Shown piece by piece: positions 1 through 7,766 of a stretch of DNA of 64,000 bases. The notes beneath the pieces were generated by a model, which saw only the letters and a program-made list of their open reading frames with translations, did no database searches and was not told the DNA's origin. Location of the stretch: contig NZ_CP080409.1 in the NCBI RefSeq assembly GCF_019448235.1, forward strand, positions 3,100,001-3,164,000. Direction: 5' to 3'. The DNA is from Nocardioides panacisoli (lineage in GTDB: Bacteria > Actinomycetota > Actinomycetes > Propionibacteriales > Nocardioidaceae). The translations under genes and the position numbers were made by a program. Each line of letters starts with the position of its first letter. Position 1 is the stretch's first letter.

Positions 1-385
1 GCAGTCGGTCGGCCAGGCGCTGCGCCACGGGCAGATGGCACCGGTCTAGGAGGACGACGTCGTCCGCCGCGTGCTCGATGACGTAGGCGAGGTCGTGCTC
101 TGCGAGCCGGATGTTGAGCGTGTGCAGCACCCGCTTGCTGATCGGGGCGGCGGCGTACGCCTCGAGGTGACGACGGTGGTTCGCGGCGAGCGTGGCGACG
201 CGGGCGCCGGCCGGGACCTCGAGGCGGTCCAGTGCCGCGACCAGGCGCCGCACGCGCCGAGCCCACGTGCAGTACGTCGTGCCCTCGTGGTCGTCGTCGA
301 TCACCTGCTTGTGGCCGAAGATCGACTCGGCACGTTCGAAGACGTGCGCGATCGTCAGTGGCCGGGGCTGCATCAGGCCGTGCAT
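1..385 (-). CDS. AMP-forming acyl-CoA synthetase, N-terminal fragment
   Basis: This is the first ~128 residues of an AMP-forming acyl-CoA ligase; the rest lies beyond the left edge. The translation starts MHGLMQPRPLTIAHVFERA, a typical opening for actinobacterial long-chain fatty acid CoA ligases, and contains HTLNIRLAEHDLAYVIEH, which fits the family's conserved N-terminal adenylation-domain segment. The adenylate-forming P-loop and C-terminal domain are not in the window, so substrate cannot be judged. An alternative ATG lies four codons downstream (371-373). The gene is divergent from the GAF/PucR regulator at 543, with about 157 bases between them that must hold both promoters. Family assignment rests on the reading of this fragment only. 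Confidence 0.75.
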   Translation of the reverse strand, partial: MHGLMQPRPLTIAHVFERAESIFGHKQVIDDDHEGTTYCTWARRVRRLVAALDRLEVPAGARVATLAANHRRHLEAYAAAPISKRVLHTLNIRLAEHDLAYVIEHAADDVVLLDRCHLPVAQRLADRL

Positions 386-542
386 CGTGCGGCTGCTCCT
401 CCGTCCCGTCGTGGCGCGGGCCGTCGCGCTGCAGGGGGACGTCACTGCGGGCGCGGCGCCGCTCGGCGGCTTCACCCTAGGGAGCACCGGTCGGGCGGAG
501 CAGGTGTCGACCGACCACAGTCCCGGGCACCGTGGTGGATCG

Positions 543-2318
543 ATGTTCTACCGTGCTGCCGTGGAAGGCGACGTGGAGGCCGAGGCCCGGAGCGGCCGTG
601 AACGGGAGCTGGCATCGCTCTACGCCACCGCACGGTCGCTGACCGCGCTCGGCGACGTCGACGACGTGCTCCGGTCGATCGTGCGCCACGCGCACGACCT
701 GATCGGCACCGACTTCACCTACCTCTCCCTCCTCGGCGACGACGGCGTCCTCGGCATCACCGCCAGCGAGGGCACGATCTCGGCCGACTTCCGCTCGGCC
801 CACATCCCACCCGGCACCGGCCTCGGTGGCACGGTGGTCGAGTCGCGCGCCGCCCACTGGGTCGCCGACTACGCCGCGGCCGGCGAGCTGCGACACGACC
901 CGGGGTTCGACTCCCTCGTCGGGAACGAGGGGCTCGTCGCCCTGTTGGGGGTGCCGCTGTTGGCCCGCGACCGGGTGATCGGCGTGCTCTTCGCCGCGGA
1001 GCGGACCGAGCGCCACTTCCGCACCGACGAGATCGCGCTCCTCAGCGCCTTCGCCGACCATGCCGCCGTGGCACTGGACAACGCTCGCCTCTACGAGCAG
1101 AGCCGGGAAGCGCTCGGCGAGCTGCAGTCGGCGTACCGCACCATCGAGGACCAGATGGCGATCATGCAGCGCGCCCAGTCCGTGCACGACGCCCTGACCG
1201 CCGTCGTGCTGGCCGGCGGGGGGCCGGCGACCGTCGCCTCCGAGCTCGCGGACCGCCTCGGCGGTGCCGTCACGCTCCTCGACCGCGACGGGGCCCTGCT
1301 CGCGCGGGGCGGGGAGGAGGTCGCGGCCGGCGAGGCGTCCGACGGGGCGCTCCGCGCGATCGAGGAGGCGCGCGCCGGGGGTCGGACCGTCACGACGGTC
1401 GGCGCCGACGGTCACCAGCACAGCGCCGCGACGGTCCGGGCCGGCGAGAGCGTCCTGGGCACGTTGGTGTGGCGCCACCGCCAGGATCCCGGGCCCGTCG
1501 ACCTGCGCAGCCTCGAGCTCGCCACCCACGTCGTGGGCCTGCTGATCCTGAAGGAGAACGCGACCGCAGAGGCAGCCGAGCGGCTCAGTGGCGAGCTGCT
1601 GACCGAGCTGATCGTCGCCAGCCCCCACCCCACCGCGACCCAGGAGGCGCGCGCGAGCACCCGGGGCATCGACCTCCGCGCGCTCGACGCGGTCTTCACG
1701 GTGCGTGCCGACGGTGTCGCGACCTCGGACGTCGTACGCCGCCTGCACGCGATCGCGCGAGAGCAGCGGGGCCTGGCCGGCGAGCACCGCGGCCGCGCCA
1801 CCCTGATGGCCGCGGCCGACGACGTCGAGGCCACGGCCCGCGAGGTCCATCGTCGCCTCCGTGCCGAGACCGGCGCCCCGGTCGTGGTCGTCGGTGAGCG
1901 CGTGCGGGACCACGACTGGGCACGGGCGTTCCTGCTGGCCACGCGATGCCTTGCGGTCGCCGGCCACCTCGGTGCCACCGACCTCGGCGCCACGACGTCC
2001 CGGTTCTCCCTCTATGCGTTGGTCTTCGACGCCGACCGGGCCGAGGAGCTCGACCGGTTCCTGGGCGACGCGATCGGGCCGCTGCTGGAGTACGACGCGC
2101 GCCGCGGCACCGACCTCGTCGCCACCCTGGCGGCGTACTTCGACCACGACGGCAACCTGCGGCGCACCGCACGGGCGCTCCACGTGCACCTGAACACGCT
2201 GCTCAAGCGGGTCGACCGGATCGCGACCGTCCTCGGTCGCGACTGGCGCTCCTCCGACGACCTGCAGCTGCGCCTCGCGGTTCGGCTCCAGGCGTTGCGG
2301 GAGCGGCTCGACCACTGA
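543..2318 (+). CDS. GAF-domain PucR/CdaR-type transcriptional regulator
   Basis: A 591-residue one-component regulator. A GAF sensor domain spans roughly residues 30-185, followed by a helical linker and a central variable region. The C-terminus (about 530-575) is a PucR-type helix-turn-helix with the motif NLRRTARALHVHLNTLLKRV. In this family the GAF domain binds a small ligand and the C-terminal HTH binds DNA. The reading frame stays open upstream to 192, but that part is antisense to the acyl-CoA ligase, so the ATG at 543 was chosen; a GTG at 561 is the other candidate. It lies 138 bases upstream of a symporter operon on the same strand, which makes that operon and the divergent ligase its likely targets (inference). 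Confidence 0.82.
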   Translation: MFYRAAVEGDVEAEARSGRERELASLYATARSLTALGDVDDVLRSIVRHAHDLIGTDFTYLSLLGDDGVLGITASEGTISADFRSAHIPPGTGLGGTVVESRAAHWVADYAAAGELRHDPGFDSLVGNEGLVALLGVPLLARDRVIGVLFAAERTERHFRTDEIALLSAFADHAAVALDNARLYEQSREALGELQSAYRTIEDQMAIMQRAQSVHDALTAVVLAGGGPATVASELADRLGGAVTLLDRDGALLARGGEEVAAGEASDGALRAIEEARAGGRTVTTVGADGHQHSAATVRAGESVLGTLVWRHRQDPGPVDLRSLELATHVVGLLILKENATAEAAERLSGELLTELIVASPHPTATQEARASTRGIDLRALDAVFTVRADGVATSDVVRRLHAIAREQRGLAGEHRGRATLMAAADDVEATAREVHRRLRAETGAPVVVVGERVRDHDWARAFLLATRCLAVAGHLGATDLGATTSRFSLYALVFDADRAEELDRFLGDAIGPLLEYDARRGTDLVATLAAYFDHDGNLRRTARALHVHLNTLLKRVDRIATVLGRDWRSSDDLQLRLAVRLQALRERLDH

Positions 2319-2366
2319 TCCGCCTCGATGGTGGACGTCTGCACCACCAGTGACCCCGGAACTGTG

Positions 2367-2376
2367 GGTGATCACC
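2367..2376. promoter_or_regulatory. GGTGATCACC palindrome upstream of symporter operon
   Basis: A perfect 10-base palindrome sits in the 138-base gap between the PucR-type regulator and the symporter gene, about 80 bases before the GTG start. It could be an operator for the adjacent regulator. No experimental consensus is known to me for this regulator, so the role is only suggested by position and symmetry. Confidence 0.25.
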
Positions 2377-2456
2377 ACCTCATCGTCGAGCCGAAGGCGT
2401 TCCTAGAGTGACGGCGACCACATCGGGCCAGGAGCCCGACCGACGGAGGAGAGTTC

Positions 2457-3965
2457 GTGAGTGTCGTCCTAGGGATCGTGATCCTCTACTTCCTCGTCAT
2501 GTTCGCCATCGGCTACTGGGCGAACACGAGGATGAAGTCGTCCAAGGAGTTCCTGGTCGCCGGCCAGACGCTCGGGTTCTTCGTCATGGCGATCGCCACC
2601 TTCTCCTCCATCCAGAGCGGGTTCGGGATGATCGGCCACACGGCGAACACCTACGCCTGGGGCATGCAGGCCATCGTCGCTGCCGCCCTGCTGGTGCCGC
2701 TCAGCTTCGCGCTGTCCTGGTTCCTGCTGGGGGCGCGGCTCTACCGCATCGCCCGTGAGCACGCGGTGTACTCCGTGCCCGACGTGATCCGGGTGCGCTA
2801 TCCCGACCGGTCCGCCCACCTGGCGATGTCAGTGGCGATGTTCGTGGGCGCCGTGGCCTACATGACCGCCCAGGTGACGGCCATGGGCGTCATCGTGGCG
2901 ATCATCTTCGGCACCTCCGTCACGTCCGGTGCCATCATCGGCTCCGCCGTCGTCGCCGCCTACACGATCGCGGGAGGCATGCTCGCCGCGGTGTGGACCG
3001 ACCTGGTCCAGGGGTTGCTGATGATCGCGATGTCGATCGCGACCTTCGTGGTCGCCACGAACTCGGTCGGCGGCTGGTCGGACATGATCGCCACCATCGA
3101 GCGCTCCGATGCCAGCTGGCTGCAGCTGGACGCCACCCAACCGATCACCTGGGTCTTCGGCTTCGTCTTCCTCGCCGTGCTGGGCACGGCGGCCCAGCCC
3201 CAGCTGGTGACCAAGTTCCTCATGCTCCGCTCGGGATCGGAGCTGCGCTGGGGCGCGCTCGTCGCGGCCGTGGCGTACGCCGTCACGACGTTGTTCGCCC
3301 TGTCGATCGGGCTCGCGATGCGTGCGTTGGCCATCGAGGGTCGCGCACCCGAGCTGGGCAACATCGACAACACCACCACCTGGTTCCTCGACAACATGAC
3401 CGCTCCCGCCTTCGCCGGCTTCGTCATGGCGGGCCTGCTGGCCGCGATCATGTCCAGCGCCAGCTCGTTCATCACCATCGGTGCCTCCTCGCTCACCCGG
3501 GACCTGATGTCCTCCCTCGGCCGCACCGTCGAACGTGACCTGCTGTGGGGCCGACTGGCCAGCGGCTTCGTCGTCCTGTGCTCGCTGCTGTTCTCCCTCT
3601 ACCTCACCCAGGTCGTCTTCCTCCTCGGTGCGATCGGATGGGCCGCCTTCGCGGCGGCGATGTTCGCCCCGATCGCGCTCGGGATCTACTGGCGTCGTGC
3701 GACCGGCCTCGCGACCACGGTCGCCGTCGGGTTCGGCCTGGTCGCCAACCTGGCGCTGACGATCCTCACCTCGGAGGGCGTGATCACCCTGCCCGCCTAC
3801 ATGCAGTCGGGGGGCCTGGTGATCGCCGTCGGCGTGCTCCTGTTCGTGGGCACCTCGCTGCTCCGGCCCGCCGCCGGGTCCCGCCGCGGGTTCGACCACG
3901 CCTACGGCGTGGCGCCGACGCACGAGGCCCGCGCCACCGCCACCACCGCCGCCCACGACTCCTGA
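2457..3965 (+). CDS. Sodium:solute symporter (SSS family)
   Basis: A 502-residue, very hydrophobic membrane protein with about 13 predicted transmembrane segments, the usual size for the SSS (SLC5) family. Family hallmarks include an N-terminal segment containing KSSKEFLVAGQTLGF, typical of the first cytoplasmic loop, and the stretch AGLLAAIMSSASSFI near residue 325, which matches the conserved sodium-site region. The GTG start at 2457 has a ribosome binding site (GGAGGAG, 2445-2451). A small membrane protein follows after 15 bases and is surely co-transcribed. The substrate cannot be told from sequence; the family covers solutes such as proline, pantothenate, sugars, urea and monocarboxylates. 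Confidence 0.88.
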   Translation: MSVVLGIVILYFLVMFAIGYWANTRMKSSKEFLVAGQTLGFFVMAIATFSSIQSGFGMIGHTANTYAWGMQAIVAAALLVPLSFALSWFLLGARLYRIAREHAVYSVPDVIRVRYPDRSAHLAMSVAMFVGAVAYMTAQVTAMGVIVAIIFGTSVTSGAIIGSAVVAAYTIAGGMLAAVWTDLVQGLLMIAMSIATFVVATNSVGGWSDMIATIERSDASWLQLDATQPITWVFGFVFLAVLGTAAQPQLVTKFLMLRSGSELRWGALVAAVAYAVTTLFALSIGLAMRALAIEGRAPELGNIDNTTTWFLDNMTAPAFAGFVMAGLLAAIMSSASSFITIGASSLTRDLMSSLGRTVERDLLWGRLASGFVVLCSLLFSLYLTQVVFLLGAIGWAAFAAAMFAPIALGIYWRRATGLATTVAVGFGLVANLALTILTSEGVITLPAYMQSGGLVIAVGVLLFVGTSLLRPAAGSRRGFDHAYGVAPTHEARATATTAAHDS

Positions 3966-3980
3966 CCGGAGGGGACACCG

Positions 3981-4391
3981 ATGAACCTCGACAAGACCGA
4001 CACCGTCATCGCGGCGATCTCCGCCGCGACGCTGCTCGCCGCGATCGGCATGATCTTCGACGTCTGGCAGGCCGTCTACTACGCGATCCCTGCCTTCGTG
4101 CTGCTGTTCATGCTGCTGGGGTCGCTCAACGCGCGTGACGAGTGGTCTCCGCGCGCCCTGGTCCCGGTCCTCGGGCTGTGGTCGGTGCTCGCGGCCCTGT
4201 TCGTGGCTGCCGGGATGCTCGCCGGCAGCTCCGCGGAGCTGGGCGGCCTCCCGGCCTCGACCGGGATCTTCCTCTACCTCGTGTGGCCGATCAGCACCGT
4301 CGGTGCCCCGCTCGCCTACGCCGTGGTCTACAGCCGCTGGCTGGCCCCCGACCTGCCGACCGCCGAGTCGGCACCGAGCACGCCGCAGTGA
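3981..4391 (+). CDS. Small four-helix membrane protein, symporter partner candidate
   Basis: A 136-residue protein with about four hydrophobic segments (near residues 12-30, 33-50, 60-80 and 90-115) and a short polar C-terminal tail. I do not recognise a named family. The ATG at 3981 has a good ribosome binding site (GGAGGGG) and begins only 15 bases after the symporter stop codon. The pairing resembles other symporters that have a small accessory membrane subunit, such as the DUF485 proteins next to acetate permease ActP or the DUF997 proteins next to pantothenate permease, but this protein is longer and differs in sequence. A role in symporter assembly or regulation is inference. Confidence 0.7.
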   Translation: MNLDKTDTVIAAISAATLLAAIGMIFDVWQAVYYAIPAFVLLFMLLGSLNARDEWSPRALVPVLGLWSVLAALFVAAGMLAGSSAELGGLPASTGIFLYLVWPISTVGAPLAYAVVYSRWLAPDLPTAESAPSTPQ

Positions 4392-4449
4392 GGTGAGGGG
4401 GGCGCTTGCGGCGTTCGGGACCCGGTGGCCGCCACCTACAGTGGCGCCC

Positions 4450-5067
4450 ATGGTCCGCCACCGCACCGTCTTCCGCACCGACGACGCCGAGGTCAACGCC
4501 TACAAGCTGCTGACCGCGGTGGTGGTGCCGCGACCGATCGCCTGGGTGTCGACGCTGTCGGCGGACGGCGTCGGGAACCTGGCGCCGCACTCCTTCTACA
4601 CCGTCGCGTCGGCGCGGCCGCCGATCGTGCAGTTCACCTCCGTGGGCCACAAGGACAGCCTGCGCAACGCGCGGGAGACGGGCGAGTTCGTCATCAGCCT
4701 CGCCAACCGCGCGCTGATGGACCAGGTCAACGCCACCAGCGCGCCGTACGACGCCGAGGTCGACGAGGCGAGCACGGTGGGCGTCGCGATGGAGGCCTCC
4801 GAGACGGTGGCCCCGCCGCGGGTCGCGGGGTCGCCGGCCTCGATCGAGTGCCGGCTGCACTCGACGGTGGACCTGGGGGAGTCGGTCGTGGTGCTCGGCG
4901 ACGTCCTCGCGGTCACCGTCGCCAGTGAGGCGCTCGTCGACGGACACCCCGCGATGGAGCACCTCGAGCCGGTCTCGCGCCTGGGGCGGAACCAGTGGGG
5001 CCTGCCGCCCGAGGTGGTCGCCGTCGACCGGCCCACCGAGGTGCCCCGCGGCGATCGTCCCCGGTGA
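4450..5067 (+). CDS. Flavin reductase-like (FMN-binding split-barrel) protein
   Basis: A 205-residue protein of the flavin reductase-like domain family. It shows VVPRPIAWVSTLSADGVGNLAPHS-type sequence near residues 20-44 (read as VVPRPIAWVSTLS followed by NLAPHSF), the conserved FMN-contacting region, and a central segment with GEFVISLAN. Members bind FMN and reduce flavin with NAD(P)H or act as flavoproteins with unknown substrates. The ATG at 4450 was chosen because upstream sequence in this frame overlaps the preceding gene and has no family similarity. It stands alone between the symporter operon and a tiny ORF, with no obvious oxygenase partner next to it. Confidence 0.82.
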   Translation: MVRHRTVFRTDDAEVNAYKLLTAVVVPRPIAWVSTLSADGVGNLAPHSFYTVASARPPIVQFTSVGHKDSLRNARETGEFVISLANRALMDQVNATSAPYDAEVDEASTVGVAMEASETVAPPRVAGSPASIECRLHSTVDLGESVVVLGDVLAVTVASEALVDGHPAMEHLEPVSRLGRNQWGLPPEVVAVDRPTEVPRGDRPR

Positions 5068-5193
5068 GCCGCGGAGTGTGAGGGAACGCATGTCGTCGCC
5101 GGGTTGGGTCGGGCGACGGCCCGCGTGAGAATGGTGGTAGTGGGAGTGACGAATCCACGACACCTGACCCCGTCGCTCACAAGGAGGTGCACT

Positions 5194-5295
5194 GTGATCA
5201 CCAAGTTCATGACTCTCTACCGCCGCTACGACGACGTACTCGAGGCCTTCGTGCCGTGGCACCAGCGCACCTGGGAGCGGCACACGACTCGCTGA
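5194..5295 (+). CDS. Hypothetical 33-residue protein with strong ribosome binding site
   Basis: A very short ORF beginning with GTG. Its support is translational: a near-perfect Shine-Dalgarno AAGGAGGTG at 5181-5189 sits 4 to 5 bases before the start, and a strong terminator hairpin follows the stop codon by 17 bases. The product is basic and rich in aromatic residues (ITKFMTLYRRYDDVLEAF, then VPWHQRTWERH), without a signal peptide or clear membrane segment. I do not recognise a family. It could be a small regulatory peptide, a leader peptide or a toxin-like protein; none is shown by sequence. An in-frame ATG at 5104 would add 30 residues but lacks comparable translation signals. Confidence 0.6.
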   Translation: MITKFMTLYRRYDDVLEAFVPWHQRTWERHTTR

Positions 5296-5312
5296 GTCGC
5301 CCTCGCACCATC

Positions 5313-5347
5313 ACGCGGGGCCGGGAACGACGTTCCCGGCCCCGCGT
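5313..5347 (+). terminator. Rho-independent terminator after the 33-residue ORF
   Basis: A perfect 16-base-pair inverted repeat (5313-5328 and 5332-5347) with a three-base loop, followed by CGTATTTT. The very stable GC-rich stem and short T-run make this the clearest intrinsic terminator in the window. It separates the small ORF from the AbrB-like gene. Confidence 0.85.
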
Positions 5348-5429
5348 CGTATTTTCGGCCGTGCGCAGTGGCCGGGGACCGCGAGGCCCGGTTGTGTGGC
5401 GGTGTCGGGACGTGAAGGAGGCCGAGTCG

Positions 5430-6460
5430 GTGCGGTGGGTGCGGCTGCTGGCGCTCGTGGGCGCCTCGCTGGTCGTCCTCGTGCTGCTCGGCGCGCCGAC
5501 GCCACCGCTCTTCGCCGGCCTGCTGGGGGCCCTGGTCGTCGCGCTCACCACCACGGAGCCGCCCACCCTGCACGTGGCGTGGTTCCGCCTCGCGCAGTCG
5601 ATCATCGGCGTCTCGGTCGCTGCCCAGATCGACCCGGAGGTGCTGCCCGCCGTCGGCGTCGACATCGTGCCGATCACCGTGTCCATCCTGGTCACGATCG
5701 CGGTGTCGGTGGGCATCGGCCAACTGCTGCGTCGTCACCACGTCAGCGCGGTCACCGCGACCTTCTCCACCGTCGCCGGCGGCGCGTCGGGCATGGTCGC
5801 CCTCGCCGAGGACTACGGCGCCGACGCCCGGATCGTGCTGGTCAACCAGTACCTGCGGGTGCTCTTCATCCTCCTCACGCTGCCGATCGTGGTCACCGTC
5901 GTCTTCACCGCCAGCAGCGCCGACGTCGACGGTGCGAACGGGCCGGGCCTGTGGGCCGGTGGCCTCGCCGACTACGCCTTCGTCGCGCTCGCCCTGGCGC
6001 TGGGCAACGCCGGAGGTCGGCTGCTCCGGCTGCCGGCGCCCGCCCTGCTGGGCCGTTGGCGGCCGGGATGGCCCTGACCACGGTCCCGGCGCTGGACGCA
6101 CCGGCAGTGCCGGGCTGGCTGCAGGCCCTGGGCTTCCTGCTGCTCGGGGGCCAGGTCGGGCTGCGCTTCACCCGCCCGACGCTCGCGGCGATCGGACGCA
6201 TGATGCCGACGGTCCTGGTCGTCATCGTCCTCAGCGTCGCCGCCTGTGCCGGCGTCGGCGTCGTCCTGGCCGCCGTCACCGGTGAGTCCCGGCTCGACGC
6301 CTACCTCGCCACCACGCCCGGTGGCCTCCCCGCCGTGCTCGCGGCGGCCACGGGCACCTCGGACAACCTCACCTTCGTGACCGCCGCCCAGACCGTACGC
6401 CTCCTCCTCGTGCTGCTGCTGACGCCGATCGTGGCGCGCTGGGTGTTCCGGCGCAGCTGA
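5430..6460 (+). pseudogene. AbrB-family (COG3180) membrane protein, frameshifted
   Basis: This would encode an AbrB/ammonia-monooxygenase-regulator type polytopic membrane protein of about 343 residues. The first part (GTG at 5430, ribosome binding site AAGGAGG at 5415-5421) reads through TVAGGASGMVALAEDYGADA to LLRLPAPALLG near 6050, then runs into a stop at 6077. The remainder (AAGMALTTVPALDAPAV, later LATTPGGLPAVLAAA) continues to 6460 in another frame. A single missing C near 6050 (GGGCCG where GGGCCCG would restore LLGPLAAG) explains the break. The duplicated TxxGG motifs on both sides fit the two internal repeats of this family. The gene is either recently inactivated or the base is a sequencing error. 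Members are implicated in small-molecule export, but function is poorly known. Confidence 0.8.
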
Positions 6461-6524
6461 GCGGCGCGCTCGGTGCATACTGGTGCGGGGCCGTCACATC
6501 GGGTGGCGGCGGAGGGAGGGCACC

Positions 6525-6668
6525 GTGGCTTTCATCCTGTGGCTCATCGCCGTGGTCCTGGTGGTCTACGGCATCATCCGTGCGGTCCGTGGTGACCTGC
6601 TCGTCGGGATCCTGATCGTGATCGTCGGCCTGCTCATCGGGCCGGGAGGCGTGTCGATCTTCACCTAG
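6525..6668 (+). CDS. Two-helix small membrane protein
   Basis: A 47-residue protein made almost entirely of two hydrophobic segments, FILWLIAVVLVVYGII and LLVGILIVIVGLLIG, ending GPGGVSIFT. The GTG start at 6525 has a strong ribosome binding site (GGAGGGAGG, 6511-6519) at good distance, so this start was preferred over an upstream ATG at 6483. Similar tiny GPGG-ending membrane proteins are, to my recollection, common in high-GC Gram-positives, without a known function. Its last four bases overlap the end of the convergent alcohol dehydrogenase gene. Confidence 0.65.
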   Translation: MAFILWLIAVVLVVYGIIRAVRGDLLVGILIVIVGLLIGPGGVSIFT

Positions 6669-7726
6669 GGCTCCTCCCCACCGGCCGGGTCGATGACGGT
6701 GATCCCGGTCAGCGTCGCGCGGTCGAACCCGGGCAGCACCTGCGCGGCCTCGGTCAGCGGGATCGTGCGCTCGACCAGGTCCTGGGGACGCAGGCGGCCC
6801 TGCTCGATCAGCGCGAGCATGCCCGGGTAGTCCACGGCCGCCATGCCGTGGCTGCCGAGCAGGTCGAGCTCCCACCCGATGACACGCGCCATCGGGACCC
6901 GCGGGTGCCCGGCCACGGGCGGCAGCAGGCCGACCTGCACGTGGCGGCCGCGACGCCGCAAGCTGTGGATCGCGACCGAGCAGGTCTGCTCGCTCCCGAC
7001 GGCGTCGACGGCCACCTCGCTGCCGCCGCCGGTGAGGTCGGCGACCGCGGCGGGCACGTCGGTGTCGTCGGTGTCGCCGCTGACCAGTGCGTGGTCGGCG
7101 CCGAGGTCGGTCGCGAGTGCGAGCGCGTCGGGGTTGCGGTCGACCGCGATCACCCGCGCCCCGAGGGCCCGCGCGATCATCACCACGCTCAGGCCGACAC
7201 CACCGGCACCGACCACGGTGACGGTCTCACCGGCCGAGAGCCGCGCACGACTCACCAGTGCGCGGTACGCCGTCGCGAACCGGCACCCCAGGCTGGCCGC
7301 CGTCGCGAAGTCCACCGCGTCGGGCACGGCGACGAGGTTGGTGTCCGCCGCGTGCAGTGCGACGTACTCCGCGAACGAGCCCCAGTGGCTGAAGCCCGGC
7401 TGCTGCTGGTCGGGGCAGACCTGCGCGTCGCCGGCCCGGCACCAGGCACACCTCCCGCAGCCGCACACGAACGGCACGGTGACCCGGTCACCGACCGACC
7501 ACCGCGTGACTCCCTCGCCGACGCTGCTGACCTCGCCGGCCAGCTCGTGCCCCGGCACGTGCGGGAACGCCACGCGGTCGTCGTGCCCGGCCCAGGCGTG
7601 CCAGTCGCTGCGGCACAACCCGGTGGCCGCGACGCGGACGACGACGCCGCCCGGGGGAGCGGTGGGGGTCGGGACCGCGCGGACCTCCGGGGTGGCCCCG
7701 GCAGCATCGACGACCATGGCGCGCAT
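6665..7726 (-). CDS. Zinc-dependent alcohol dehydrogenase (MDR superfamily)
   Basis: A ~353-residue medium-chain dehydrogenase. Catalytic-zinc ligands are visible in TGLCRSDWHAW (Cys) and PHVPGHELAG (His-Glu). The structural-zinc lobe reads CGCGRCAWCRAGDAQVC with the expected four cysteines. The NAD(P)-binding Rossmann motif is VVGAGGVGLS. The enzyme should interconvert an alcohol and an aldehyde or ketone; substrate is open. The ATG at 7726 was chosen; a GTG at 7735 adds three residues. It is the last gene of a minus-strand group with the amidohydrolase (41-base gap) and the membrane protein upstream. It ends overlapping the small membrane ORF by four bases. Confidence 0.88.
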   Translation of the reverse strand: MRAMVVDAAGATPEVRAVPTPTAPPGGVVVRVAATGLCRSDWHAWAGHDDRVAFPHVPGHELAGEVSSVGEGVTRWSVGDRVTVPFVCGCGRCAWCRAGDAQVCPDQQQPGFSHWGSFAEYVALHAADTNLVAVPDAVDFATAASLGCRFATAYRALVSRARLSAGETVTVVGAGGVGLSVVMIARALGARVIAVDRNPDALALATDLGADHALVSGDTDDTDVPAAVADLTGGGSEVAVDAVGSEQTCSVAIHSLRRRGRHVQVGLLPPVAGHPRVPMARVIGWELDLLGSHGMAAVDYPGMLALIEQGRLRPQDLVERTIPLTEAAQVLPGFDRATLTGITVIDPAGGEEP

Positions 7727-7766
7727 GGTCGGCACGCTGCCACACCCGTGCCGGTCAGGGCACCAC

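Noticed and set aside
477..2378. Long minus-strand open frame opposite the GAF/PucR regulator
   Set aside because: It is rich in Arg, Gly and Val with no domain and mirrors a well-supported plus-strand gene; high-GC DNA produces such antisense frames.
2829..4496. Long minus-strand frame opposite the symporter operon
   Set aside because: It is a composition artefact of the symporter sequence, without a start signal or recognisable domain.
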